From: Alviniconcha marisindica
Taxonomy: Eukaryota; Mollusca; Gastropoda; Provannidae
NCBI GenBank assembly: GCA_018857735.1
Contig: JABMCL010000191.1
Span: forward strand, 1,312,501-1,376,500
DNA: 64,000 nucleotides
Direction of reading: 5' to 3'
Part shown: positions 32,570 through 44,229 of the stretch, piece after piece
How positions within the stretch are numbered: the first letter of the stretch is position 1
Layout: each line of letters opens with the position of its first letter
The notes under the pieces: model-generated
What the model was told of the DNA's origin: nothing
What the model saw: only the letters and a program-made list of their open reading frames with translations
Databases searched by the model: none
Program-made: the position numbers and the translations under genes

Positions 32570-33235
32570 AACACGATATTCACCTTATTGCTAACATTCA
32601 CCTGATCACGTGATACCTGTATGTTCACCCTACCGCTCGACGTCTCTGCGACAGCGTTCAACCTACCGATGTCTGTACAGTTACCCTGCTGTCTCATGTC
32701 TTTACCTTCATCCTATCGCCTGATGTCTGCACAGTCACCCTGCTGTCTCACGTCTTTACCATCATCCTATCGCCTGATGTCTGCATCTCGCACCCGGTCA
32801 AACTTTTATTGTAGTTTTGGGGCATTCAGATACTTTGTCAGACTTTTTCTTCACAAAAGTTGATTTATCGAAAATGATTATGCTTATTGTTGTCTTCTTG
32901 ATGATGAATGGTCTTTTTTGTTTGGTGACTTTAAAAAGGGCACCATCTGCTCGCTGTCTCATGTCTTTACCTCCATCCTATCGCCTGATGTCTGCACAGT
33001 CACCCTGCTGTCTCATGTCTATATCTTCATCTTATCGCCTGATGTCTGCATTGTCACCCTGCTGTCTCATGTCTATATCTTCATCCTATCGCCTGATGTC
33101 TGCATAGTCACCCTACTGTCTCATGTCTAATACCTCCATCCTATCGCATGATGTCTGACAGGTACCCTGCTGTCTCATGTCTTTATCTTCATCCTACCGC
33201 CTGATGTCTTTGCGACAGCATTCACCCTGTCGCAT
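32570..33235. repeat. 54-bp minisatellite in two blocks
   Basis: The unit contains CTGTCTCATGTCTTTACC, TCATCCTATCGCCTGATGTC and a CAGTCACCCTG part. There are about two regular units at 32685-32790 after degenerate ones from 32570, and about five at 32955-33235. The blocks are separated by 32791-32950, which is copied inverted at 33505-33805. Confidence 0.85.
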
Positions 33236-33265
33236 GATATAAAAAGTTTCGTTTTAAAGAGATGT

Positions 33266-33266
<1 letters not shown>

Positions 33267-33350
<84 letters not shown>

Positions 33351-33373
33351 AACAAACAAACAACAACAACAAC
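33267..33373. repeat. (CA)n, (AAAC)n, (AAC)n microsatellite
   Basis: CA run 33267-33346 followed by AAAC and AAC units. Confidence 0.95.
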
Positions 33374-33504
33374 AGACTTGAACAATGTTGCGTTCATAAA
33401 AAGATAAAACGATCAGTTTAATAATGATCATTTTTTAATGGGACACGGACAAAACAGTAACAACAAGAAGAACAAAAACCCACGGCAAACGTTCGGCAGA
33501 TTGG

Positions 33505-33805
33505 TGCCCTTTTTAAAGTCACCAAACAAAAAAGACCATTCATCATCACGAAGACTGATAGAACGCGCACAATACTAGACAAAGCCCTACTCATTTAGAA
33601 GTGGAAGAAAACCGTCATTTTTCTTCAGGATGTTACGTTGTTTCGAAGAAAAAAGAAATGAAAAAAGAAAGACCGGTCTGTATACGTGTGCAATCCTATG
33701 AAGAATGATAAGCATAATCATTTTCGATAAATCAAACCTTTGTGAAGAAAACGTCTGACAAAGTATCTGAATGCCCAAAAACTACAATAAAAGTTTGACC
33801 GGGTG
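33505..33805. repeat. Inverted copy of 32786-32945 with a foreign insert
   Basis: 33505-33560 and 33702-33805 are the reverse complement of 32786-32945. They are separated by 33566-33701, a direct copy of 32264-32399. Rearrangement by template switching would explain the mosaic. Confidence 0.85.
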
Positions 33806-34378
33806 CGAGATGCAACCCAGACATCAAAAGTGTCTAGTGTGGTTTTTTGTTATTGTTTTTGAACGATTTGAACAATAAATGCATGAGTGTATTTTTTGAG
33901 ATATTGCCTTTCATCATTTAAAAAGAAAAAGTTACTTATCGCGTTACTGTGTATGACAATTACTGCGACCCAAGTATGATGAAAGCACTTATCATTTTAG
34001 CTTTTCTATTCGTACGAGCCGAAGCAGCAATACTGTGGAAAACGGGTATAGTACAGACGTATGAAGAAACACTTTTAAAATGAATTTAGTTTTGTACAAT
34101 TGCATGCCCGAAAATCTTCGAATCCTTTTAGTTTCTATGGCTATAATCCTTGTATTATACGCAGCTCCATGCCTGGTCAAACCATAGCTTGCGCCCAAGG
34201 AGAGCTGACGGATTATGCTGAAACCAAATTGACTGCTAGCGTTCTGAAACCAAATTAAAATACGCAAAAAGTTCAAAAGAGCGCTGATATGTAATAAAAC
34301 GATGATATATAAAAAGTGACAACTTATCTTTTAGATAGTACTGGAGTTTGTTGTAGAATTAACCCAGCTATATTGTCC

Positions 34379-34461
<83 letters not shown>

Positions 34462-35300
34462 CAAACTGAACTGATTTGATCAAGTTATGTCATTGTTTGC
34501 GTTGTGATGGCTGCTTCTGCTTGCTTTTCCATGTAATGATTGGTAACCACCATAAGGTATAGAAATAATTATGGGTAGTGTGATAAATTGTTTGCCCGTG
34601 TGCTTGCACCTTCATCTGTTCTAATAATCGTTGTTTTATTTTTTATGATCCCGTCTGATGAAATTTCCCCATATGGAATGAATAGTTTTATTGAATTGAA
34701 TTTAATGACTCCGTTTTTTGGAAACACACACACACTCACACACAACTTGTGTCGTGTGTTAATTTTGTTCAGCTGTAGGAGTTCAGTGTTTTGCTATAAA
34801 AAATAAAAATAAATGTATCAGTCAGTTTATTGTGCAGATATTCCAGTTCATATTCATTTTGTATCTTCGTCTTCTTTTTCTTTTCCTTCTTTTTTCTTCT
34901 TCTTTTTTTTAAGTTACAAAGAAGCGCATGTGTACAGGCAAAGCCTGTTTCTGGTTGTTGTTCGTTGATGTCTGAACTATGTGGGAATATAGCCTCACGT
35001 CACATTCAACCTTCCAACATGGGACAGCCTTAAGCAAACACACACAAAGTTTCAACGCTGGACCCAGACAGATTCTTCGGACTCCTGCAGCTACAAAGCC
35101 TAGCTTTTCACTTGACGGTGCCTTGATTACTTTGTATGATCTAGAAATTGCAAAATGGAAGTCCTACCACACACAGCTCTATTTGTGACTGAAAGCATAG
35201 CTATGTGTCGCTGCATCACTGCTGTATGGTTTGTATGGCGGAAGGCGTGGCTGTCAGTCGCTTATTTATGGTAGGTATACCTATGCCGTTGGTGCGGCAG
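33806..35300. other. No gene recognised; (GT)n microsatellite
   Basis: (GT)n at 34383-34459. A LINE-like tail TTATTGAATTGAATTTAATG lies near 34689. Several short frames have no features. Confidence 0.4.
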
Positions 35301-35302
35301 TG

Positions 35303-35346
35303 TCAAGTCGATATACTTTAATCATCCCTCACAGGGCAATTCAGCT
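35303..35346 (+). repeat. Fragment of the TTCG-rich element interior
   Basis: ACTTTAATCATCCCTCACAG and GGCAATTCAGCTAACTACTA match 3255-3300 and the complement of 21850-21890. Confidence 0.7.
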
Positions 35347-35746
35347 AACTACTAAAGGCTTTTATTCAAAGACACGAAAAAACATTAAAGCAACATCAAA
35401 AGCATTTTAACGATAAAAAGTTAAAAAGAATGCTATTGATTATAACAATAATAAAAGTATTTATAAAGCACAAAATCGTGTCCGTGGAGACTATTCTAAA
35501 GCACATGCACGCACGCGCACGCGCGCACAGGCACCAGCGCACACGAGCATACTGACTATACAAAACTTAATTTACACACAACTTAAAACGGGCAGCAAAC
35601 AATGGATGAAGACAGCAGCACGGAACGGAAAACATGGCAAGGTTTGGGAAAAGAAATGTTTTGAGGTTTGACTTGAATGAGTCCAGAGAGTCACTGGACA
35701 CCAAAACAGAACCAAACAGCTGAACCTAAAGCAGGTAAGTGTCCTA

Positions 35747-35977
35747 CATCTCATTTTCCACCGTTTAACTGTTGTTTAAGTGTGGTTGAAAAAGGGGCCT
35801 ACCCCGAAAATTCGATGTTGTGTTTTGTCGTAATAAACAGCGTTCTTTTTAACCTTTTGTATGTGTTTGAGTCCAGAGAGGGTTACGACAAAATACAACA
35901 TGCGATTTTTCGGGGTAAGCCCCCTTTTCAAGCTACAAAACAAAACTTCAACAACAGTTAAACGGTGAAAACTGAGA
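35747..35977. mobile_element. Foldback / MITE-like element
   Basis: Terminal arms CATCTCATTTTCCACCG (35747) and CGGTGAAAACTGAGATG (ending about 35977) continue inward as inverted repeats (TTTAACTGTTG / CAACAGTTAAA; GGGGCCTACCCCGAAAA / TTTTTCGGGGTAAGCCCCC) for about 85-95 bp each side of a ~50-bp centre. No coding capacity. Confidence 0.75.
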
Positions 35978-36344
35978 TGTTAGATACATATCTGCTTTTG
36001 GTTGAGCTGTTTCGTTGTTGTTTTGGAGTCCACATGCTGAGGATTAAAATTTGATAACTTCTGAGCAAAAATGTGAGGGAGGATGCATGGTATTATACGC
36101 AGAAGAGAGGTCGACAAAGAGGATTAAAGCATGATTCTGCGACAGCTCCAAGTGCTTATACAACTTATCCAAAAGGAACAGCATGGAACCTTCTCCGTTC
36201 CATTACTTTCGGTCTTGTCCCAAAGCTGCTTGGTGAAGCCGAGCCCGTCGCTCCCATTAGTGGACGAGCTTAGCATTAACTGGCTGGTCGTGTCCATTCC
36301 TATGGGAGACACTGACGGCGCGTTCAACTGAGCTTGGGACACTA
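35978..36344. other. No gene recognised
   Basis: Overlapping frames exist on both strands at 36124-36342; none shows a known motif. Confidence 0.3.
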
Positions 36345-36621
36345 GCTAGCCTCGTTGGACGGCGATGTGTCTGGACAATGGAGGAGTGGGGGAGGGAAGG
36401 GGATCGCCTGTCGATGTCTTTTTGGAGATGCGGGTGGGTCGGCTGGCGATGTCGTTGTACATTGAAGGGGCGGGTGGGTCGGCTGGCGATGTCGTACATT
36501 GAAGGGGCGGGTGGGTCGGCTGGCGATGTCGTTGTACACTGAAGGGGCGGGTGGGTCGGCTGGCGGCCAAAAAGACATCGACAGGCGAGGTAGGGTAGAG
36601 GTCGGCTGGCGCTATATTTAT

Positions 36622-36685
<64 letters not shown>

Positions 36686-36867
36686 AGCTCAGGAGCTGTG
36701 TGAAAGTCGAGGTGGCCGTCCTGGGCTTTCCGTCCTTACGAGTCTCATGGTTTCTGTGCACGTAAGCAACACTGAACCATGCTCACACACTGGTCTCAGC
36801 TTGTCCCTAATATGTCAACAGACATCCGAGGACATTAAGCAAGACAACAGCAGCAACAACACTCTGT

Positions 36868-36898
<31 letters not shown>

Positions 36899-37330
36899 GT
36901 GTGTTGGTCGTATTTATGCGTGTGTGTGTGTGTGGGGGGGGGGGGTCGCCTGGCGCTGTATTTATATGTGGGGGAAGGAGAGAGGGGAGATGGTGATGAT
37001 GTGGGGCTTAATGTCCTCGGATGTGGGGAGAGGGGTCGGCTGGCGCTGTATTTATACATGTTTGTGGGGGTGCGGGTGTATTTATACGTGGGGGGGGGGG
37101 GGGGGGGGGCGTCTGGCGGTGTGATGCCTTTGTACATATGAGGGCGAGGTGGGGGTGGGGCGCTGGCGGTGTCTTTGTAGGTATGTGTGTGTTTCGGGGG
37201 TGGGGGAAGGGGGGGGGGGGGGGGGGGGTCGGCTGGTGATATCTGTATACGCTGGGGGGGGGGGGGGGGGTCGGTTGGTGGGTAGGCTGGCGGTGTCTTT
37301 ACTTGCTGGAGGGGCGGGTGGGTATCTCAA
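36345..37330. repeat. Degenerate G-rich minisatellite
   Basis: Units share GGTCGGCTGGCGATGTCGTT or GTCGGCTGGCGCTGTATTTA followed by GTAC/TAC and a G run. About four ~37-40-bp units lie at 36420-36590; looser ones continue near 36602, 36946, 37035, 37109, 37160, 37229 and 37271. G runs of 9-20 at 36881, 36938, 37091, 37210 and 37256 could form G-quadruplexes. It is interrupted at 36690-36860 by SINE/LINE tails and holds (GT)n at 36624-36681. Confidence 0.8.
36695..36845 (+). mobile_element. Two retroelement tail copies in tandem
   Basis: 36700-36780 matches the complement of 59690-59770 (GTGTGAAAGTCRAGGTGGCC, then GTTTCTGTG...AAGCAACACT). 36801-36840 is the LINE-type tail with hairpin ATGTC-AACA-GACAT and GAGGACATTAAGCA. 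Confidence 0.65.
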
Positions 37331-37778
37331 ATATCTTTGTTGGCATCAAATACTAAGTATTATTCTTAACAACACTAATATAAAGGATGGGATACTAAGC
37401 TCATTTGCTACTGCCCTATCGTCGATATTTAAACGCAGTAGTGTGCATTGCTCTTACATTTGACTTTTCGTGGGGGGTGGGGGGTGGGGTGGGGGGTTAT
37501 ATCCGCGTTCAACACAAAAGGGTACGATTTCAGTTTTTAAAATCCCAAAGACTGGTCAAACTGTTTGTATGTGTAGTCTCATTCCAACGTGTTTTCTTGT
37601 ATGTGCGAACTGATACAACAGTTTTCCCAGAGGGATGACTGAATTAATTCTATGACAGGACTGTCGTGTAACTTGGCAAACGAGTGACAAGTGACCCTAA
37701 CTATGCATATACTTCAACCTGTATTTTAATCATCTACACTGATCCCAGGATTTAAAAATGTTCACAGTCTCCTAGTAT
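37331..37778. other. No gene recognised
   Basis: A short G/T-rich tract at 37471-37498; otherwise unremarkable sequence before the large minisatellite. Confidence 0.35.
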
Positions 37779-38345
37779 CCATACACACGTGTACGACCCA
37801 CATCGCTTATCTTCCAGTGTCCACACACAAGCGTACGACCCACATCGCTTATCTTCCAGTATCCACACACACGTGTACGACCCACATCGCTTATCTTCCA
37901 GTGTCCACACAAACGTGTACCACCCACATCGCTTATCTTCCAGTATCCACACACACGTGTACCACCCACATCGCTTATCTTCCAGTGTCCACACACACGT
38001 GTACCACCCACATCGCTTATCTTCCAGTGTCCACACACACGCGTACCACCCACATCGCTTATCTTCCAGTGTCCACACAAACGTGTACCACCCACATCGC
38101 TTATCTTCCAGTGTCCACACAAACGTGTACCACCCACATCGCTTATTTTCCAGTATCCACACACACGTGTACCACCCACATCGCTTATCTTCCAGTGTCC
38201 ACACACACGTGTACCACCCACATCGCTTATCTTCCAGTGTCCACACAAACGTGTACCACCCACATCGCTTATCTTCTAGTGTCAATACACATGTGTACCA
38301 CCCACATCGTTTATCTTCCAACGTCCATGTACACATATAGCACCT
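37779..38345. repeat. 42-bp minisatellite (block A)
   Basis: About 13 units containing CACCCACATCGCTTATCTTC and CAGTGTCCACACACACGTGT. The 42-bp period keeps frames open on both strands (14-residue protein repeats), which explains the long open frames here. The variable position holds ACACGTGT in about half the units. Confidence 0.95.
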
Positions 38346-38429
38346 CCATCGTTTATCTTCCAGTGCCCTTCACACATGGCTGTACCAACATGGCTAATTT
38401 TCCACACGTGTTGGTACCAACATCATTCA

Positions 38430-40320
38430 TCGTCCATTGTCCATTCACACGTGTCACCACTAACATCATTAATTTTATCGTCCAGTATCCATTTACACGT
38501 GTCACCACCAACATCGTTTATCGTCCAGTATCCATTCACATGTGTCACACGAACATCGTTTATCGTCCAGTATCCATTTACACGTGTCACCACCAACATC
38601 GTTTATCGTCCAGTATCCATTTACACGTGTCACCACCAACATCGTTTATAGTCCAGTATCCATTCACAAGTGTCACCACCAACATCGTTTATCGTCCAGT
38701 ATCCATTTACACGTGTCACACCAACATCGTTTATCGTCCAGTATCCATCTACACGTGTCACCACCAACATCGTTTATCTCAGTATCCATTCACAAGTGTC
38801 ACCACCAACATCGTTTATCGTCCAGTATCCATTTACACGCGTCACACCAACGTCGTTTATTGTCCAGTATCCATTTATACGTGTCACCACCAACATCGTT
38901 TATCGTCCAGTATCCATTTACACGTGTCACCACCAACATCGTTTATCTCAGTATCCATTCACAAGTGTCACCACCAACATCGTTTATCGTCCAGTATCCA
39001 TTTACACGTGTCACACCAACGTCGTTTATTGTCCAGTATCCATTTATACGTGTCACCACCAACATCGTTTATCGTCCAGTATCCATTTACACGTGTCACC
39101 ACCAACATCGTTTATAGTCCAGTATCCATTCACAAGTGTCACCACCAACATCGTTTATCGTCCAGTATCCATTTACACGTGTCACCACCAACATCGTTTA
39201 TCGTCCAGTATCCATTTACACGTGTCACCACAAACATCGTTTATAGTCCAGTATCCATTCACAAGTGTCATCACCAACATCGTTTATCGTCCAGTATCCA
39301 TTTACACGTGTCACCACCAACATCGTTTATCGTCCAGTATCCATTTACACGTGTCACCACCAACATCGTTTATAGTCCAGTATCCATTCACAAGTGTCAC
39401 CACCAACATCGTTTATCGTCCAGTATCCATTTACACGTGTCACACCAACATCGTTCATCGTCCAGTATCCATTTACACGTGTCACCACCAACATCGTTTA
39501 TCTCAGTATCCATTCACAAGTGTCACCACCAACATCGTTTATCGTCCAGTATCCATTTACACGTGTCACACCAACGTCGTTTATTGTCCAGTATCCATTT
39601 ATACGTGTCACCACTAACATCGTTTATCGTCCAGTATCCATTTACACGTGTCACCACCAACATCGTTTATCGTCCAGTATCCATTTACACGTGTCACCAC
39701 CAACATCGTTTATCGTCCAGTATCCATTTACACGTGTCACCACCAACATCGTTTATCGTCCAGTATCCATTTACACGTGTCACCACAAACATCGTTTATA
39801 GTCCAGTATCCATTCACAAGTGTCATCACCAACATCGTTTATCGTCCAGTATCCATTTACACGTGTCACCACCAACATCGTTTATCTCAGTATCCATTCA
39901 CAAGTGTAACCACCAACGTCGTTTATCGTCCAGTATCCATTTACACGTGTCACCACCAACATCGTTTATAGTCCAGCATCCATTTACACGTGTCATCACC
40001 AACATCGTTTATCGTCCAGTATCCATTTACACGTGTCACACCAACATCGTTTATTGTCCAGTATCCCTTTACACGTGACACACCAACATCGTTTATCGTC
40101 CAGTATCCATCTACACGTGTCACCACCAACATCGTTTATCGTCCAGTATCCATTTACACGTGTCACCACCATCACCATTAATTTAATCGTCCAGTATCCA
40201 TTCACACGCGGCACACCAACATCGTTTATCGTCCAGTATCCATTCACACGTGTCACCACCGACGTCGTTTATCGTCCAATGCCCATTCACACGTGTCACA
40301 CTAACATCGCTAATTGTCCA
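38430..40320. repeat. 43-bp minisatellite (block B) with higher-order structure
   Basis: About 44 units of CCATTTACACGTGTCACCAC, CAACATCGTTTATCGTCCAGT and variants: CACAAGTGTC, TTTATACGTG, a 3-bp deletion (CACACCAAC) and a 4-bp deletion (TTATCTCAGT). The variants recur in the same order in at least three stretches (about 38650-39050, 39120-39560 and 39600-39900), showing higher-order duplication. CACGTG occurs about 30 times. Confidence 0.95.
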
Positions 40321-41415
40321 GTGTCCATTCACACGTTTCACTTCAAATGGCTAATTGTCCAATGTCCATTCACACTTGTCGATTACTGTCCAGTGTCACG
40401 TGTTACCACTCACATCCCATTCTTCCAGTGTCACGTCATGTGTTGCCAATCACAATCTATTCTCCCACTCACGTGTCGCCACCAACACCCCATTCTCCAC
40501 TCACGTGTCACCACCCACACCCCATTGTCCCAGTGTCACGTCACGTGTCATAACCCACACCCCATTTCCCCAGTTTCACGTAGCCACTTAAACTCTTTTC
40601 TCCTGGGTGCCCCGTGCCACCATCCACTCTGGTGCCACATGTCACCACGAACACACCCACTCTACCAGTGCCACGTGTCGCCATCCACACTTCTCCTACT
40701 CCAAATGTCACATGTCACAACCCCACACTCTACTCCACACCCAGGTGCCACATGTCACTACCAGCACACCCACTCTCCCAATGTCTCGTGTCGCCATTCA
40801 CACCCCGACTATCCAAGTGGCGTGTGTCTCCTCCCTCTCCCAGTGCCATATGTCGCCCCACCCCCCAACTCTCTCAGTGCCATACGTCGCCCACCCCCCA
40901 ACTCTCCCAGTGCCATATGTCGCCCCCCCCCCCCCCCCCACTCTTCCAGCACATGTCGCGCCCCCCCCCCCCCCCCCAACTCTCCCAGTGCCATGCGTCG
41001 CCCCCCTCCCCCCCCCCAACTCTCCCAGAGCCATATATTCTGGGTATACGTGTCGCACCACCACTCTCCCAGTGCCATGAGTCGGCCCCCCACCCCGCTC
41101 TCCCAGTGCCACGTGTCGCACCACCGCTCTCCCAGTGCCATGTGACACCACCACTCTCCCAGTGCCATGTGACACCACCACTCTCCCACCGCATGTGTCG
41201 CCCCCTCACTCTCTCAGTGCCACGTGTTGCCATCCATACTCCATTCTCTCTGTGCCCTGTGTAGTCCCCCCTGCACACCCGCTTACTCTCCCAGTGCCAC
41301 ATGTCTCCATCCACACCCCAATCAATCTCCCATTGCCACGTGCCATTAACCCCCCCCCCCCCCCTCTCAGTGCCACGCCATCCCCACCACCCCGCCCCAC
41401 AGTCCCAGTGTCACG
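40321..41415. repeat. Degenerate C-rich minisatellite (block C)
   Basis: Units of about 30-45 bp such as CTCTCCCAGTGCCATGTGTC followed by GCC and C runs, plus CCAGTGTCACGTGTYACC. It appears to be a diverged continuation of block B. Poly-C runs at 40922, 40962 and 41350. Confidence 0.8.
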
Positions 41416-41430
41416 AAACTGAACGATTGT

Positions 41431-41437
41431 ACTCACC
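41431..41437 (-). other. Splice donor of the pappalysin-like exon
   Basis: Minus strand reads G|GTGAGT, a match to the U1 consensus; the intron starts at 41436. Protein similarity also breaks exactly here. Confidence 0.85.
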
Positions 41438-43039
41438 TATTATGATAGCCGGATCATACTGGCCTCCCTCGGGTTTGATCCACATCTCCACGGTAAAGTG
41501 GCGGCCAGGCAGTGATCTGCCTGGGGACACTAGTGAAGGCGGCTTCAGTCGCATCACCTCCTGACCACTCAGGTACACGGCTCTTCCAAAACGGAGCTTT
41601 CTGTCCATGTCCGTGGTGGAAGCATGGGCGTTAGGCGCCGCTGTGTTCCGAATGACACCCAAACCCAACTCACCTATGTGTGGTGACACACCGACTGACG
41701 CTTTGCTTGGAACGTCATCAGTATGTGGCATGGCACCAACCGAAGCGTGGTGCACGGGCTGCACGTCTCTCACGCTGTTTTCAGGGTCTCTAGACAGGCG
41801 CGGCCCTTGCGGCTTGGTGCCGGAAAATGGACAATGCTGTAGTTGACAGCTCGTCTCTCCTGATCGTCTCTCACGTCGGTGACGAGGATGCCTGAATGTG
41901 AAGTAGTGAGGGTGTGTAGAACGATAAATCTTGTACTGAGATCTGGCGTGATGGACTTGCTGGAATGTAGCGGCTGTGTGTTCCACGTGCCTCCTGACAT
42001 CCCCCACTCCACTTTCACTGGCGTCTTCAGCATCCCACTGACTACGAGCTAGTGAAGGGACTGCATGCTTGTCTACGCGCCCCACAGTGGCCAGCACACC
42101 TCTGCTGCCATCAGCCCCTTGTGCACGCACCACACGTTCCATCTTCCCTCCAACAGGCTGAGCACGATTAAAGACGGCACTTCTCCCATGCTGTAGGTTG
42201 TTGGCAAGTTCTGAAACTTCAGTTAAAATCTTTTGAGCATTTTCCACGTGCAGTCTGCCACCTTCATTTTCTGTTTGTTTATTCCCTCTTTCTGGGTATA
42301 TCTGTCTCTCGTTGTTGTTGTCAGTCCGCCATACTTGAGTGCTTAGACCTCTATCCTGTACATCTTCTATCATTTTGACAGCACCTGCTTTTGTCTGACT
42401 TTCCTTGTGGACTGCACTGGGTCTGTGAAACTGACTGACCGTGGAGGTCCCGGTTATGTAGTCAGCCCCGTCACAGGGTGCGCTGAAAATGGGACTGAAG
42501 CCCACGCTGCCCAAGAAACTGACCGTATACCTGGGAAACCGAGTTGTTGTACACAGTCGATCGCGTCTCCGCCGCTCTCTCTGGGCCTGTTCACGTTGCG
42601 TCTGTTTGGCCTGAAGAGGTTCTACCCACTTGATCTTTGCCTCGGCCTTCGCCTTGGAGTGGAGGCCGGGGTCAGGGTAATAGTGGGAAGGACTGTCTAG
42701 GGAAGGACGAGGTCGCCGCGGTCTCACTATCAGCTCACCGCGGGCTTGATCCAGCAGTGGCTTGCTTCTTTCCATGAGTTTGGCAGAACTGTCAGCAGAC
42801 CCGGGCCGGTCTTGACTTCCTGTGTGACTGCGGCCTTGTGTCCACACTGTCTCTACAATGACTTCGCGCTGACTGGAGACTGCACTTGCTGATAACCACA
42901 CGGCGTTTGAGGACAACAGACGCCAGATGACTGTGTGAAAACGAGGTGGGTTTGCACCCCGGGTTGTGTGGATGAGACAGCAATAGAAAAAAGCCACGAG
43001 AGGGCTGTGCAGCAAGTGTCCGCTAAACAATGCGCGCAT
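41437..43039 (-). CDS. PAPPA: Pappalysin (PAPP-A)-like metalloprotease, first coding exon (partial gene)
   Basis: Pappalysins are secreted metzincin proteases that cleave IGF-binding proteins. This 1,603-base exon starts at ATG 43039 (context CTCAAAATGC; a stop lies in frame at 43060) and encodes 534 residues plus one base. Residues 1-29 look like a signal peptide (hydrophobic LVAFFYCCLI). Residues 30 to about 480 form a long, basic, low-complexity pro-region with furin-like sites (RERRRRDR, RHRRERRSGE). From about 482 the LamG domain begins: FGRAVYLSG and FTVEMWIKPEGGQYDPAIII match the start of the PAPP-A LamG domain. The exon ends ATAATAG|GTGAGT (41437/41436), a consensus donor in phase 1. 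The catalytic domain, Notch/LNR and sushi modules must lie on later exons, to the left; none was found in the window. The long pro-region is unusual compared with the roughly 80-residue prepro-peptide of human PAPP-A. Confidence 0.85.
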
Positions 43040-43537
43040 TTTGAGGTCCCGCACACATCATCGTACATTGCCTCTGCGCTGACCGCCGGCCTCACGCTGC
43101 TGGGGACGGCTGGTCCAGGTGCCGCCACCTGCTGCCCGAGTCGCACTGACGCTCACTCCTCCATCAGCAATTGGCGCCACGATCGTCCATACTCTCAGAT
43201 GGCGGCTGCAGGCAGAGATGGAGCGGGCAGATGCTGTTTCTTCCGTATAGTGCATGGGGCACACGTCTGATGCACATCTAAAAACAACCGGAAGTGCACA
43301 TTGCTCTGCTCCAGTCCTCATTTCAGCCAGGGCTAACTTTGGTCACCGCCTGCTCACTTGGTGCACCCGACTGACGCCACATCGCAACTATTCCTTCTTG
43401 CGTCAGCTGGCCGTTTGTTTCAATCGTATCAGCGATATACGTTGCTACCTCGGTTTCAACAACAGTCCTTCTGACGTACTGTCCAGCTGATATACACTGC
43501 AATTGCTAGACGTAAATGACTCTAGCTGCTGACTGAC
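43040..43537 (-). other. Upstream region of the pappalysin-like exon
   Basis: Probably 5' UTR, intron or promoter DNA. A minus-strand frame at 43058-43321 is open but has no recognisable domain. No TATA box is evident. CpG dinucleotides are common around 43050-43240. Confidence 0.35.
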
Positions 43538-43748
43538 CTGACATGGGGTTTGCGGCTCTCAGCTATGCTGTCCACGTCTGTCACGATGTTGTCCACACGG
43601 TCCGTGTCGGCGATGTTGTCCACAAGGTCCATGGTGGCGATGATATTCACGTCTGTGTCGGCGATGTTGTCCACGTCTGGGTCAGCAACAAGTGCGGGGC
43701 ACTGCAGGAGAACGCGCTGTGTCGGTGGCATGATGGTAGTGGGAGGAC
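43538..43748 (-). CDS. Candidate upstream exon with Asp-rich VDNIADTD repeats
   Basis: On the minus strand, TTTTCCAATAG (ending 43749) could be an acceptor and CATGTCAG|GTCAGT (43538/43537) a good donor. The 211 bases between are open and encode MPPTQRVLLQCP, then repeats around DVDNIADTD, and a basic end. The DNA is repetitive (GTGTCGGCGATGTTGTCCAC on the plus strand, roughly 27-bp period), so this may be only a minisatellite. If spliced it would belong upstream of the pappalysin-like exon. No family is recognised. Confidence 0.28.
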
Positions 43749-43754
43749 CTATTG

Positions 43755-44225
43755 GAAAATAATAACACAGTAGCAATGCACAAGGCTGGCTTAAAACCCA
43801 CTCATCCCTGGCTTTAAAAGACATGCTGACTGTGAGGTTGAACAGGTGCCGTCTCAGAAATAAGTACTGGCGGACAACGCCAAGAGGGCATGCACCCACT
43901 CACACGCTGAAACCTAGGCCAAGGAGGCTAAGAGAGCAGACGGGGCACACACGAAATCTCTAACGTGTTCGATAGCGTAAGAAAAGACAGAAAAGCCCAT
44001 TCACGCTACGTTTTCCCTCGCTGTACAACCGGCATCGCGCGCGCAAAACAAATCACGTGACGGTTTACAAGTATTGACATGAGATGTTTTCAGGGCTCTC
44101 GGCTTTTTTTAATATTTCTTTTTTACCAACTGCAATGACCGAAACTGCGGGTTCCTTGTGATGGTAACCCCCACTTCTCCTCCCCCCCCCCCCCCCAGCC
44201 CCCCACCCCCACGATGACCATAAGC
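43755..44225. other. No gene recognised
   Basis: Contains a short poly-C tract at 44181-44196. The 43800-44100 part is of ordinary composition with no conserved frame. Confidence 0.35.
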
Positions 44226-44229
44226 CTCG

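Noticed and set aside
36835..37330. Proline-rich proteins on the minus strand
   Set aside because: They mirror the poly-G runs of the minisatellite and have no start, domain or splice support.
37817..40078. A 753-codon open frame rich in His/Thr/Ser
   Set aside because: It follows from the 42/43-bp minisatellite, which leaves several frames open on both strands; it has no independent coding features.
37779..40320. CRISPR-like array
   Set aside because: Units are directly joined without unique spacers and the context is eukaryotic; it is a minisatellite.
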